The notes beneath the pieces are model-generated. The model was given only the letters and a program-made list of their open reading frames with translations, was not told the DNA's origin and ran no database searches. Position numbers and translations under genes: made by a program. From Flavobacterium haoranii (GTDB lineage Bacteria > Bacteroidota > Bacteroidia > Flavobacteriales > Flavobacteriaceae), in the NCBI RefSeq assembly GCF_009363055.1, contig NZ_CP045292.1, forward strand, positions 558,001 to 622,000: a stretch of 64,000 nucleotides of DNA, in the 5' to 3' direction. Of this stretch, positions 9,383-17,375 are shown piece by piece. Positions within the stretch are counted from its first letter, which is position 1, and the number at the start of each line of letters is the position of its first letter.

Positions 9383-10060
9383 ATGAAAATTACTTTTTAC
9401 GGTCATGCTTGTTTGGGAATTCAAGTTAATGATGTTCATGTTTTAGTAGATCCTTTTATTACAGGAAATCCAAAAGCCGCTCATATAGATATTAATTCTC
9501 TTAAAGCCGATTATATTTTACTAACTCATGCACATCAAGATCATATTTTAGATGTAGAAGCTATTGCAAAAAGAACAGATGCTGTTATTGTATCAAATTA
9601 TGAAATTGCATCGCATTACGGTAATAAAGGCTTTCAATATCATCCAATGAATCATGGTGGAAGTTGGGATTTTGAATTTGGAACTTTAAAATATGTAACT
9701 GCACATCATACATCTTCTTTTCCAGATGGAAGTTACGGTGGTCAACCAGGTGGATTTGTAATAGAAGGTGAACATAAAAACATCTACATCGCTGGAGATA
9801 CTGCACTTACAATGGACATGAAATTGATTCCAATGCGTACAAAATTAGACTTAGCAATTTTGCCTATAGGAAGTAATTTTACAATGGATGTTGAAGATGC
9901 TATTATTGCTTCAGATTTTGTACAATGTGATAAAGTTTTAGGTTATCATTTTGATACTTTTGGTTACATCGAAATCAATCATGAAGAAGCAAAACGTAAA
10001 TTCTTTGATAAAAACAAAGATTTAATGCTTTTAGAAATAGGAGAATCAATTGAATTATAA
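9383..10060 (+). CDS. MBL-fold metal-dependent hydrolase, UPF0173 family
   Basis: The 225-residue soluble protein has the metallo-beta-lactamase fold signature THAHQDHILD (HxHxDH) near residue 49-57, further metal ligands in AHHTSSFPDGSYGG and AGDTAL, and a C-terminal GYHFDTF. This is the UPF0173 family, whose substrate is not established. It lies between menA and menC, 12 bases after menA. The missing step between MenB and MenA is DHNA-CoA hydrolysis, and MBL enzymes include thioesterases, so that role is a reasonable hypothesis only. Confidence 0.88.
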   Translation: MKITFYGHACLGIQVNDVHVLVDPFITGNPKAAHIDINSLKADYILLTHAHQDHILDVEAIAKRTDAVIVSNYEIASHYGNKGFQYHPMNHGGSWDFEFGTLKYVTAHHTSSFPDGSYGGQPGGFVIEGEHKNIYIAGDTALTMDMKLIPMRTKLDLAILPIGSNFTMDVEDAIIASDFVQCDKVLGYHFDTFGYIEINHEEAKRKFFDKNKDLMLLEIGESIEL

Positions 10061-10074
10061 TGTTAGTTTAGTTT

Positions 10075-10139
10075 GTCATCTCGAGCGGAGTCGAGAGATT
10101 AGACAAATTATTACATCTCAACTCCGCTCGATGTGACAT
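10075..10139. repeat. Inverted pair of GTCA/GAGC/GTCGA repeats
   Basis: The left arm 10075-10100 reads GTCATCTCGAGCGGAGTCGA and onward. The right arm 10114-10139 is nearly its reverse complement (reading GTCACATCGAGCGGAGTTGA on the minus strand). Arms are separated by 13 bases. The element belongs to the same family as the copies at 13533 and 16543, and its right end provides a spurious GTG at 10133 before menC. Confidence 0.8.
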
Positions 10140-10144
10140 TAAAT

Positions 10145-11179
10145 ATGAAAGCTTCATACAAAAAATACATTTTAAATTTTAAAAGACCAAGTGGAACTTC
10201 TCGAGGAATATTAACTGAGAAAGAAACTTGGTTTCTTGTTTTAGAAAAAAACGGTAAAACAGGAGTTGGAGAGTGTGGTATTCTTAGAACCCTTTCAATA
10301 GATGATAGACCAGATTATGAAAAAAAATTAAAATGGGTTTGCGAGAATATTCATTTAGGAAAAGATAAACTTTGGGATGAATTAATAGAGTTTCCGTCAA
10401 TTCAATTTGGAGTGGAAATGGCTTTTCTTTCGTTAGCTTCAAAATCTCCATTTGAATTATTTCCAAGTGAATTTACAGAAGGGAAAAAATCAATGGAAAT
10501 TAATGGCTTGGTTTGGATGGGAGAACAAGCTTTTATGAAACAACAAATTGAAGAAAAATTAGCACAAGGTTTCCGTTGTATAAAGTTAAAAATTGGAGCA
10601 ATAGATTTTCAAAAAGAATTAGATTTATTACATTTTATTCGCCAAAATTTTGATGAAAAAACTATTGAAATTCGTGTAGATGCAAACGGAGCTTTTGTAT
10701 TAAACGAAGCTTTAGATAAATTAAATCAATTATCTGGTTATAAATTACATAGCATCGAACAACCAATTAAAAGTGGGAATCTTAATAGTATGTCAGAACT
10801 GTGTAAGAAGACACCTTTTCCTATTGCATTAGATGAAGAACTAATTGGCGTTTTTGGATTGAAAAACAAAGAGCAGTTATTAGAAAAAATTAAACCGCAA
10901 TATATTATTTTGAAACCAAGTTTAGTTGGCGGTTTTAAAGGAACTTTAGAGTGGATTTCACTTGCTGAAAAGTTAAATATTGGTTGGTGGATTACTTCAG
11001 CTTTAGAAAGTAACGTCGGATTAAATGCAATAACTCAATTTACATTTACATTAAATAATCTCATGCCGCAAGGTTTAGGAACAGGAGGTTTATATACCAA
11101 TAATTTTGATTGCCCTTTATTTATTAAAAATGGAAGAATTTATTATAATCCAAACGAGAATTGGAATTTTATTTTGTAA
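10145..11179 (+). CDS. menC: o-Succinylbenzoate synthase, enolase superfamily
   Basis: The 345-residue protein has the enolase-superfamily barrel motifs: catalytic KxK in CIKLKIG, metal ligands in IRVDANGAF, SIEQPI and ALDEELIG, and the second Lys in ILKPSLVGG. In the menaquinone pathway MenC dehydrates SHCHC to o-succinylbenzoate. Dipeptide epimerases share this pattern, but the menB-menA neighbourhood supports MenC. I choose the ATG at 10145; the upstream GTG at 10133 lies inside the repeat palindrome and adds only four residues. Confidence 0.88.
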   Translation: MKASYKKYILNFKRPSGTSRGILTEKETWFLVLEKNGKTGVGECGILRTLSIDDRPDYEKKLKWVCENIHLGKDKLWDELIEFPSIQFGVEMAFLSLASKSPFELFPSEFTEGKKSMEINGLVWMGEQAFMKQQIEEKLAQGFRCIKLKIGAIDFQKELDLLHFIRQNFDEKTIEIRVDANGAFVLNEALDKLNQLSGYKLHSIEQPIKSGNLNSMSELCKKTPFPIALDEELIGVFGLKNKEQLLEKIKPQYIILKPSLVGGFKGTLEWISLAEKLNIGWWITSALESNVGLNAITQFTFTLNNLMPQGLGTGGLYTNNFDCPLFIKNGRIYYNPNENWNFIL

Positions 11180-11221
11180 AAATAATTTTTGTAAATCTTA
11201 ACTTGTTTCAGATTCTACATA

Positions 11222-11252
11222 AAAAAAGCAACTTTTAAAAGTTGCTTTTTTT
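11222..11252 (+). terminator. Intrinsic terminator after menC
   Basis: AAAAAAGCAACTTTT pairs with AAAAGTTGCTTTTTT, leaving almost no loop, and ends in a T run. It lies 43 bases after menC and 27 bases before the convergent lipoprotein gene, so it can serve both strands. Confidence 0.85.
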
Positions 11253-11278
11253 ATAACGCATTGTATGTTTATACATAA

Positions 11279-11512
11279 TTATTTTTTATCGGTATCGATA
11301 TTTACTTCTGTTTGAGTGTCGTCATCTTTTGTTGAAAATTCAACACCATCACTACTAATGCTTACCGAGGTTCCGTTTGCATCATCTTCCGCCGGAGTTT
11401 CTGCTGGAACTTCTTTTTCGACCACAACAGTACTATTTTCTTCTTTTTTCTCATTACAAGCAACTAAGCTCATAATAGCTAAACCTGTAAAAATTAAACT
11501 AACTTTTTTCAT
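11279..11512 (-). CDS. Small acidic lipoprotein of unknown function
   Basis: The 77-residue product has a lipoprotein signal with lipobox SLVAC (Cys19), then a low-complexity acidic tail rich in Glu, Asp, Thr and Ser (EKEVPAETPAEDDANG). No domain is recognised. After processing it would be a short lipid-anchored acidic peptide in the envelope. Confidence 0.65.
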   Translation of the reverse strand: MKKVSLIFTGLAIMSLVACNEKKEENSTVVVEKEVPAETPAEDDANGTSVSISSDGVEFSTKDDDTQTEVNIDTDKK

Positions 11513-11676
11513 AACATTTTATATTTATAATTACTGATTGCAAGTTACCAAGGTTGTTTGCGGTTGGTGTTATAAAATTTTTAGAATGACTTATATAATT
11601 TTAATATTTCGTATATAATATTAAATTTGTACGTAATTTTAGTTCAAGTTTAGGATTTAAAGTTGTTTCCACAATT

Positions 11677-11704
11677 TTTAACTTCTAACTTTTGACTTTT
11701 AACT
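11677..11704. repeat. Heptamer tandem repeat before miaE
   Basis: Four consecutive 7-bp units of the form TYTRACT (TTTAACT, TCTAACT and variants) end 8 bases before the miaE ATG. The unit differs from the repeats at other gaps but the period is the same. Confidence 0.75.
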
Positions 11705-11712
11705 TAAAAACC

Positions 11713-12300
11713 ATGTTTCGATTAAAATTGCCAACCGACCCAAGATGGGCAAATATTGCTGAAGGAAATTTAGAAGAGATTTTATCAGATCACGCTTGGT
11801 GCGAACAAAAAGCTGCTACAAATGCAATTAATTTAATTATAAATAATTCCGAAAAGCCAGATTTAGTTGAAGAAATGTTGAAAATTTCTATTGAAGAAAT
11901 GGAACATTTTAAAGCAGTTCACGATATTATTCAAGAGCGTGGTTATGAGTTTAAAAGAGAACGCAAAGACGATTATGTAAATGAATTGGCAAAATACATG
12001 AAGAAATCTTCAAACGGAACTCGAGAATCAGGTTTAATAGAAAGATTACTTTTTGCTGCAATGATCGAAGCGCGTAGTTGTGAGCGATTTAGAGTGTTGA
12101 GCGAAAATATTCAAGATAAAAAATTAGCAAAATTTTACAGAGATTTAATGGAAAGTGAAGCAATGCATTACACAACATTTATCAACTTTGCAAGAAAATA
12201 TACCGAAACAATAGATGTTGAAAAACGTTGGAACGAATGGCTCGAAGAAGAAGCTAAGATTATAAAAAATTATGGTAATAAAGAAACCGTTCACGGTTAA
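11713..12300 (+). CDS. miaE: tRNA-(ms2io6A37) hydroxylase, MiaE-like diiron protein
   Basis: The 195-residue protein matches MiaE, a ferritin-like diiron monooxygenase acting on modified A37 next to the tRNA anticodon. Predicted iron ligands lie in EEMEHFKAVH (ExxH), EARSCERF and ESEAMHYTTF (ExxxH region). I start at the ATG at 11713 (MFRLKLPTDPRW), which fits the family, rather than an in-frame upstream codon at 11692 that lies inside the heptamer repeat. glmM follows after 16 bases. Confidence 0.88.
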   Translation: MFRLKLPTDPRWANIAEGNLEEILSDHAWCEQKAATNAINLIINNSEKPDLVEEMLKISIEEMEHFKAVHDIIQERGYEFKRERKDDYVNELAKYMKKSSNGTRESGLIERLLFAAMIEARSCERFRVLSENIQDKKLAKFYRDLMESEAMHYTTFINFARKYTETIDVEKRWNEWLEEEAKIIKNYGNKETVHG

Positions 12301-12316
12301 TAAATAAAAAAATAAG

Positions 12317-13723
12317 ATGACATTAATAAAATCAATTTCAGGAATTCGCGGAACAATTGGCGGAAATGTTGGAGATAACTTAACACCAGTTGATGCAGTT
12401 AAATTTGCTTCGGCTTACGGAACTTTCTTAAAAAATGCGAATCCAAATAAAAGATTAAAAGTTTGTATTGGTCGCGATGCTCGTATTTCGGGACCCATGA
12501 TTCACAATTTGGTAGTGAATACTTTAGTGGGTTTAGGAATTGATATTATCGATTTAGGTTTATCAACAACACCAACAGTTGAAGTAGCTGTTCCATTAGA
12601 ACAAGCCGATGGTGGAATTATTTTAACGGCTTCTCACAATCCAAAACAATGGAATGCTTTAAAGTTGTTAAACGCTAAAGGTGAATTTTTAAGCGGAGCT
12701 GATGGCGCTCAAATTCTAGAAATTGCCGAAAGTGAAGCTTTCGATTTCGTTGATATTGATTCTTTAGGAGAAATTACTGAAAACGATGCCTACATGGATA
12801 TTCACATTGATGAGGTGTTGAATTTACCATTAGTAGATGTTGAAGCAGTAGCTCAAAAGAAATTTAAAGTTGTTGTTGATGGTGTAAATTCTTCAGGAGG
12901 AATTATTATCCCAAAAGTTTTAGAACAAATGAGTGTAGAAGTAGTAAAATTATATTGTGAACCAAACGGACATTTTCCTCATAATCCAGAACCTTTAAAG
13001 GAACATTTAACTGATATTTGTGAGCTAGTTGTTGCTGAAAAAGCCGATTTTGGAATTGTAGTTGACCCAGATGTTGATCGTTTGGCTTTTATTTCAAATG
13101 ATGGAGAAATGTTTGGTGAAGAATATACTTTGGTTGCGATTGCTGATTATGTATTGAGTAAAACTCCAGGAAATACGGTTTCTAATATGTCTTCTTCTCG
13201 TGCTTTACGCGATATTACAGAGAAACACAACGGAAGTTACCAAGCAAGTGCTGTGGGCGAAGTAAATGTGGTAGAATTAATGAAGAAAACCAATGCCATT
13301 ATTGGTGGAGAAGGAAATGGCGGAATCATTTATCCAGAAATTCACTACGGACGCGATGCTGTTGTTGGTGTGGCTTTATTTTTAACGTATTTAGCAAACC
13401 AAGAAAAAACTGTTGCCGAATTACGTGCAAGTTACCCGCAATATTACATGAGTAAAAACAAAATTGAGTTAACACCTCAAATTGATGTCGACAATGTTTT
13501 AAAAACGATGACAGAGAAATACTCAAGCGAAAGTCATAGTGAGCTTGTCGAACTATCTACAATTGATGGTGTAAAAATTGATTTTGCTTCTGAATGGGTG
13601 CATTTACGTAAATCGAATACGGAACCAATTATTCGTATTTATACAGAAGCACCAACACAAACAGCTGCTGATACTTTAGCTGAACGTTTTGTAAGTGAAT
13701 TGAAAGTTATTGCTGGGATTTAA
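12317..13723 (+). CDS. glmM: Phosphoglucosamine mutase
   Basis: The 468-residue alpha-D-phosphohexomutase has the phosphoserine loop TASHNPKQWN near residue 100, the Mg-binding loop DPDVDRL near 254, the sugar loop GEGNGG near 335 and the phosphate loop RKSNTEPIIR near 438. It converts glucosamine-6-phosphate to glucosamine-1-phosphate for peptidoglycan and LPS synthesis. Residues about 406-414 (SHSELVELS) come from a repeat element at 13533-13555 and look like an in-frame insertion between the last two domains. Phosphomannomutase activity is the main alternative. Confidence 0.88.
   Translation: MTLIKSISGIRGTIGGNVGDNLTPVDAVKFASAYGTFLKNANPNKRLKVCIGRDARISGPMIHNLVVNTLVGLGIDIIDLGLSTTPTVEVAVPLEQADGGIILTASHNPKQWNALKLLNAKGEFLSGADGAQILEIAESEAFDFVDIDSLGEITENDAYMDIHIDEVLNLPLVDVEAVAQKKFKVVVDGVNSSGGIIIPKVLEQMSVEVVKLYCEPNGHFPHNPEPLKEHLTDICELVVAEKADFGIVVDPDVDRLAFISNDGEMFGEEYTLVAIADYVLSKTPGNTVSNMSSSRALRDITEKHNGSYQASAVGEVNVVELMKKTNAIIGGEGNGGIIYPEIHYGRDAVVGVALFLTYLANQEKTVAELRASYPQYYMSKNKIELTPQIDVDNVLKTMTEKYSSESHSELVELSTIDGVKIDFASEWVHLRKSNTEPIIRIYTEAPTQTAADTLAERFVSELKVIAGI
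13533..13555 (+). repeat. GTCA/GAGC/GTCGA repeat inside glmM
   Basis: GTCATAGTGAGCTTGTCGAA and the next three bases differ at only a few positions from the copy at 16543-16565 and share the GTCA-N4-GAGC-N2/3-GTYGA layout of the palindrome at 10075. It is translated in frame as part of GlmM, between the sugar loop and the final domain. Confidence 0.75.
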
Positions 13724-13740
13724 TATTATGTTTTTTATTG

Positions 13741-13995
13741 ATGGCAGAATTTAGTCAAAAAAGGTATAGAATAACAATTGGAAATATATCTTCAATAATA
13801 TTATTCTTTTTTGCCGTTTATTTTTTTGTTAATCCAGGCCCAAAAGGTTATGGAATGATGGCAGGCATTGGATTAGCACTTTTTTGTGTAATAGTATTAA
13901 TAGTGGATATTTTATTTCAAAAAATAATTAAAAATTATTTGATATTAACTGTGATTGAATTAATTCTACTAATTATTAGTTTTATTTTTGTTTAA
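13741..13995 (+). CDS. Small membrane protein of unknown function
   Basis: The 84-residue product from the ATG at 13741 has three hydrophobic helices (about residues 13-30, 38-56 and 62-84) and a short basic N-terminus (MAEFSQKRYR). No family recognised. It sits 17 bases after glmM and 19 bases before a lipoprotein gene, probably in the same transcript. Confidence 0.6.
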   Translation: MAEFSQKRYRITIGNISSIILFFFAVYFFVNPGPKGYGMMAGIGLALFCVIVLIVDILFQKIIKNYLILTVIELILLIISFIFV

Positions 13996-14014
13996 TAAAG
14001 AACTTATTTTAAAA

Positions 14015-14491
14015 ATGAATAATTTTTTTTCAATTGTAGTTAGTTTAATATTATTAACAAGCTGCACATCTAAGAAACCTGATATTCCTTCATCTTTAGA
14101 TCCAATTCATATTCAAAATGCCACTAATTTTGCTAAAGTGCAATTTGAAAGTTATACGACTGGTAAATATGTACCATTAACCAAAGATATTGCTACGCCT
14201 AAATTGGTTAGAGAATGGAGCGAAGTTGAAGAACAAAGAACAAGTAAAATAATTAATGAGAACTTTGGAGATTTACAAGAATTGAAAATAGTTCAAACTG
14301 TATTTTACGATAATAGTTATGTTTATAGGTTTAAGGCAAAATATTCAAAATTAGAGGATTACTCAGAAATAAGAGTTTATACAACTTTACAGCATAAGGT
14401 AGAAGGTTATATTTTAAAACCAGTTTGGTTAGATAAATATACAAAGTATAAACCAGGGAAATTTCAAGAATATATTAAGAGTGGAGTATAA
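14015..14491 (+). CDS. Lipoprotein of unknown function
   Basis: The 158-residue product from the ATG at 14015 has a lipobox LILLTSC (Cys18) and a mature domain of mixed strands and helices that is not recognised. An in-frame TTG at 13988 was not used. It follows the small membrane protein closely and is closed by a perfect bidirectional terminator. Confidence 0.65.
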   Translation: MNNFFSIVVSLILLTSCTSKKPDIPSSLDPIHIQNATNFAKVQFESYTTGKYVPLTKDIATPKLVREWSEVEEQRTSKIINENFGDLQELKIVQTVFYDNSYVYRFKAKYSKLEDYSEIRVYTTLQHKVEGYILKPVWLDKYTKYKPGKFQEYIKSGV

Positions 14492-14517
14492 GCTTCCATA
14501 TTTAAATTGATAAAATC

Positions 14518-14549
14518 AAAAAAGCAGATTCCTAAGAATCTGCTTTTTT
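14518..14549. terminator. Bidirectional intrinsic terminator
   Basis: A perfect 14-bp stem AAAAAAGCAGATTC / GAATCTGCTTTTTT with a four-base loop lies between two convergent genes (stops at 14491 and 14556) and has A and T runs suitable for both strands. Confidence 0.9.
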
Positions 14550-14555
14550 GATTAA

Positions 14556-14951
14556 TTAATGTTTATGTTTTTTGTTTTTGTACTTTTTATTTTTGTGTTT
14601 ATCTTTTCCATAATAACGATATTCAGTCACATGAACTGTATTATAACGTTGCGGATAATCACCTCTAAAATCTAAACCAATTTGCACGGCTGCACCTAGA
14701 TTTACGTTTCTAAAAATTGATGGAATTGATGCTGAAATTGACCAATTTCCTCCGTTTGCATAAATATAAACTCTGTCTTGTAAATCGTAATACATATTTT
14801 GAGTAGGAAAGTAAACGTGTCTTACTTTTGCTCTATATCCATTTGCTGGAGCCCATGGTGGCGGACCTTGTGCAAAAATGTCTTGTGTTACAACTGTCGT
14901 TAAAAAAAGAGTTAACGCAATCACTAATCTGTTAAATTTTATCGTTTTCAT
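14556..14951 (-). CDS. Secreted protein with Lys/His-rich tail, unknown function
   Basis: The 131-residue product has a signal peptide (residues 1-27, ending TQDIFA) and a mature part rich in Tyr and Gly. The last 18 residues are almost only Lys, His, Asn and Asp (DKHKNKKYKNKKHKH), which could bind metal or anionic polymers. The middle part (RVYIYANGGNWSISASIPS) is strand-rich. No characterised family recognised. Confidence 0.65.
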   Translation of the reverse strand: MKTIKFNRLVIALTLFLTTVVTQDIFAQGPPPWAPANGYRAKVRHVYFPTQNMYYDLQDRVYIYANGGNWSISASIPSIFRNVNLGAAVQIGLDFRGDYPQRYNTVHVTEYRYYGKDKHKNKKYKNKKHKH

Positions 14952-15010
14952 AGCTCTTTATTTTTATGGTTTAGTAACTATAAAACAAGAGTCGTGCCAA
15001 AAAACAATTA

Positions 15011-15445
15011 CTATTGAGGTTGTTCGTCAAAATTTACCATCCAATTAATACCAAATTTATCAGTAAACATTCCAAAATAAGCACCCCAAAAAGTATTATC
15101 CATAGGCATAATAACTGAGCCACCAGTTGATAATCCATTAAACAATTTATCAGCTTCTTCTCGACTTTCAGCATTAATTGATATAGAAAAATTATTTCCA
15201 AAAGTTACATCTCCGCTCATAGAAGTACTATCACTTGCCATTAATACAGAATCTTTTCCAATTCTTAAACTTACATGCATTATTCGTTCTCCTTCTTCTT
15301 CACTAACTGTAGGATAATCTTCACTTGGCGGCATGTCTTTAAATTTTCCAATATAATCAAATTCTCCTCCAAAAACCGATTTATAGAAATTGAATGCTTC
15401 TTCTGTATTGCCATTAAAAGTTAAATAAGCGTGAACTGATGCCAT
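15011..15445 (-). CDS. VOC-superfamily protein, PhnB-like glyoxalase fold
   Basis: The 144-residue protein from the ATG at 15443-15445 matches the PhnB-like branch of the vicinal-oxygen-chelate superfamily: FNGNTEEAFNFYKSVFGGEF at the start, RIMHVSLRIGKDSVLMASD in the middle and WGAYFGMFTDKFGINWMVNF at the end. An upstream in-frame ATG at 15487 would run through the adjacent SRPBCC remnant and is rejected. Substrate is unknown. Confidence 0.88.
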   Translation of the reverse strand: MASVHAYLTFNGNTEEAFNFYKSVFGGEFDYIGKFKDMPPSEDYPTVSEEEGERIMHVSLRIGKDSVLMASDSTSMSGDVTFGNNFSISINAESREEADKLFNGLSTGGSVIMPMDNTFWGAYFGMFTDKFGINWMVNFDEQPQ

Positions 15446-15456
15446 AATTTTTAGTT

Positions 15457-15630
15457 TTAGTTGAAATTGTTTAAAATAGCTTGCCAACCATCTCGTTACA
15501 TGTAAATTGAATGAGTTTGTTCGGGTTCAAAGTTTCCAGAAACTAAAGTTTTTCCATTGAAAGATGTAAATTCTGTCCAAACTTTTTCAGCAGGTGCATT
15601 TATAGTTGTAGAAAATGTGATTTGCTTCAT
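15457..15630 (-). pseudogene. Remnant of an AHSA1/SRPBCC-family gene
   Basis: The frame from the ATG at 15628-15630 reads MKQITFSTTINAPAEKVW, a typical SRPBCC/AHSA1 start, then jumps to FEPEQTHSIYM, an in-frame stop, and RDGWQAILNNFN, which is a typical AHSA1 C-terminus. The central 70-90 residues of the usual domain are missing and a stop interrupts what remains, so the gene is decayed by internal deletion. Such genes often neighbour PhnB-like genes, as here. Confidence 0.75.
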
Positions 15631-15674
15631 ACCTTTTTATTTTAGGAATATAAAGCTACGATTTTAAATTGAGA

Positions 15675-17291
15675 TTACGAACTGCAGCTCAACATCGAAC
15701 AACCTATTTTTGTTCGCGCCCAATCAGGTCTTTTAGCAAACCATTTTTGGTATTGTGGTTGTTCATCATATGGTTTTTTGAGCATTTCAAACAATTCTTC
15801 CAAAATGGAATAATCGCCTTCATCTGCAGCTTCAATTGCTAATTGCGCCATGTAGTTGCGCAAAACATATTTTGGGTTAACCAAATTCATTTTAGAAGCT
15901 CGTTCTTCATTTGAAAAGGTTTCTTCTTGTAATCTTTCTAAGTATATAGTAAACCAATACAACCAACTTTCTTTAACTGAATCTTTTACGGTTTCTGGAA
16001 TATAAAATGCAAAGTTGATTTTATCTAATGCTTTTTCGGCTGTGTCATTTTTTGAAACAATTGCCAATAAACGATAGAAAATCGTCATATCAGTTTCGGT
16101 TTCACGAAGGGTAACTAATAATTGATTAACAATCGATTCATCTGAAGTTTTTGGGTTTTGAATACCAATTTTGGTACACATCATTTTGGTAAAATCCGAT
16201 TGGAAAGAATTAGAATAATCTTCTAAAATGGCTTCCAAAGGTTTTACTTCTTCAATTAATGGATACAATGCATTTGCTAATTGGAGTAAATTCCAAAGTG
16301 CAATATTTGGTTGGTTTCCAAAGCGATAGCGTTTTCCTTCGGCATCTGTTGTGTTTGGGGTCCAATTTGGATTAAAATCGTCCATCCAACCATACGGACC
16401 ATAATCGATGGTAATTCCGTGAATCGACATATTATCGGTATTCATTACACCATGAACAAAACCTACACGTTGCCAATGTAAAATGAGATTTTTGGTTGTT
16501 GTAGTAACTTCTTGAAAGAAATCGAGATATTTTTGTTTGTTTGTCAGACTGAGCTTGTCGAAGTCATTTTTGTCAATTTCAACAGGCTCAATTTGACTCT
16601 CTAAATGTGGAAAATAATGTTTAATAGTAAAATCGGTTAATTTTTTTAAGTTTTCAATATCATTTTGAGCCGAAAACAATTCGAAACTTCCAAAGCGAAT
16701 AAAACTTGGTGCCACTCTACAAACAATGGCTCCTTTTTCATAATCGGGATGCCCATCATAAAGTACATCGCGCAAAACTTGATCGCCAGTTTCTAATAAA
16801 GCTAGTGAGCGAGTACTGGGAACACCTAAATGATACATCGCTTCGCTGCATAAATGTTCGCGAATAGAGGAACGTAAAACCGCTAAACCATCACCACGAC
16901 GCGAATAGGGTGTTTTTCCAGCTCCTTTTAGTTGTAAGGTATAAAACTGGTTATTATGTTCAACTTCAAAAAGATTTATTGCTCGTCCGTCACCTAATTG
17001 TCCTGCCCAATTACCAAACTGATGTCCGGCATAATTCATAGCAAAAGGTTGGGTGTTTTCGTATATTTTTTTTCCAGAAAAAACTTCTAAAAATTCAGTT
17101 GAAGATAAATCTTCAGATGATAAACCAACTAGAGAAGCAACATCTTTTGAAACGTGAATTACTTTTGGATTACTTGGAACTTTAGGTATAACAAAAGAAA
17201 AACAGGCACCAGGTACCTGTCTTACTTCGTTTATTGTATTAGGATCAGAAGGAAGTTCTGAGATAAATCTATTTTGAATGTTTAGGTTCAT
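15675..17291 (-). CDS. selO: SelO-family protein adenylyltransferase (YdiU)
   Basis: The 538-residue pseudokinase-fold protein transfers AMP from ATP to protein side chains. Visible family stretches are AMNYAGHQFGNWAGQLGDGRA, LKGAGKTPYSRRGDGLAVLRSS, GVMNTDNMSIHG with the DYGPYGWMD metal loop, and the C-terminal CSMLSCSS, where eukaryotic SelO has selenocysteine. A repeat element at 16543-16565 contributes residues near 244-251 (NDFDKLSLT) in frame. The gene is monocistronic, next to tpiA. Confidence 0.93.
   Translation of the reverse strand: MNLNIQNRFISELPSDPNTINEVRQVPGACFSFVIPKVPSNPKVIHVSKDVASLVGLSSEDLSSTEFLEVFSGKKIYENTQPFAMNYAGHQFGNWAGQLGDGRAINLFEVEHNNQFYTLQLKGAGKTPYSRRGDGLAVLRSSIREHLCSEAMYHLGVPSTRSLALLETGDQVLRDVLYDGHPDYEKGAIVCRVAPSFIRFGSFELFSAQNDIENLKKLTDFTIKHYFPHLESQIEPVEIDKNDFDKLSLTNKQKYLDFFQEVTTTTKNLILHWQRVGFVHGVMNTDNMSIHGITIDYGPYGWMDDFNPNWTPNTTDAEGKRYRFGNQPNIALWNLLQLANALYPLIEEVKPLEAILEDYSNSFQSDFTKMMCTKIGIQNPKTSDESIVNQLLVTLRETETDMTIFYRLLAIVSKNDTAEKALDKINFAFYIPETVKDSVKESWLYWFTIYLERLQEETFSNEERASKMNLVNPKYVLRNYMAQLAIEAADEGDYSILEELFEMLKKPYDEQPQYQKWFAKRPDWARTKIGCSMLSCSS
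16543..16565 (+). repeat. GTCA/GAGC/GTCGA repeat inside selO
   Basis: GTCAGACTGAGCTTGTCGAA and three further bases match the copy in glmM at 13533-13555 over most positions. Here it is read on the opposite strand relative to the gene, yet still keeps the frame open. It lies in a variable part of the protein. Confidence 0.75.
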
Positions 17292-17298
17292 ATATTTA

Positions 17299-17373
17299 AA
17301 TCTAAAAAATGAAAGAATCTAAAAAATCAAAAGAAAATTATTTAGATTATTCCTTTTTTTCAATTTTTTAGAT
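17299..17373. repeat. Direct and inverted AT-rich repeats between selO and tpiA
   Basis: Two direct copies (17299-17315 and 17316-17333) share AATCTAAAAAAT followed by AAAG or AAAAG, and an inverted copy ATTTTTTAGAT lies at 17363-17373, directly after the tpiA stop. The region can fold as a hairpin and may act as a terminator of tpiA. Confidence 0.6.
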
Positions 17374-17375
17374 AA

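Noticed and set aside
10133..10144. GTG start for menC
   Set aside because: It lies inside the repeat palindrome and adds four residues absent from the family.
15446..15487. Upstream start for the PhnB-like gene
   Set aside because: The extension is the antisense-free read-through of the SRPBCC remnant; the family start is at 15445.
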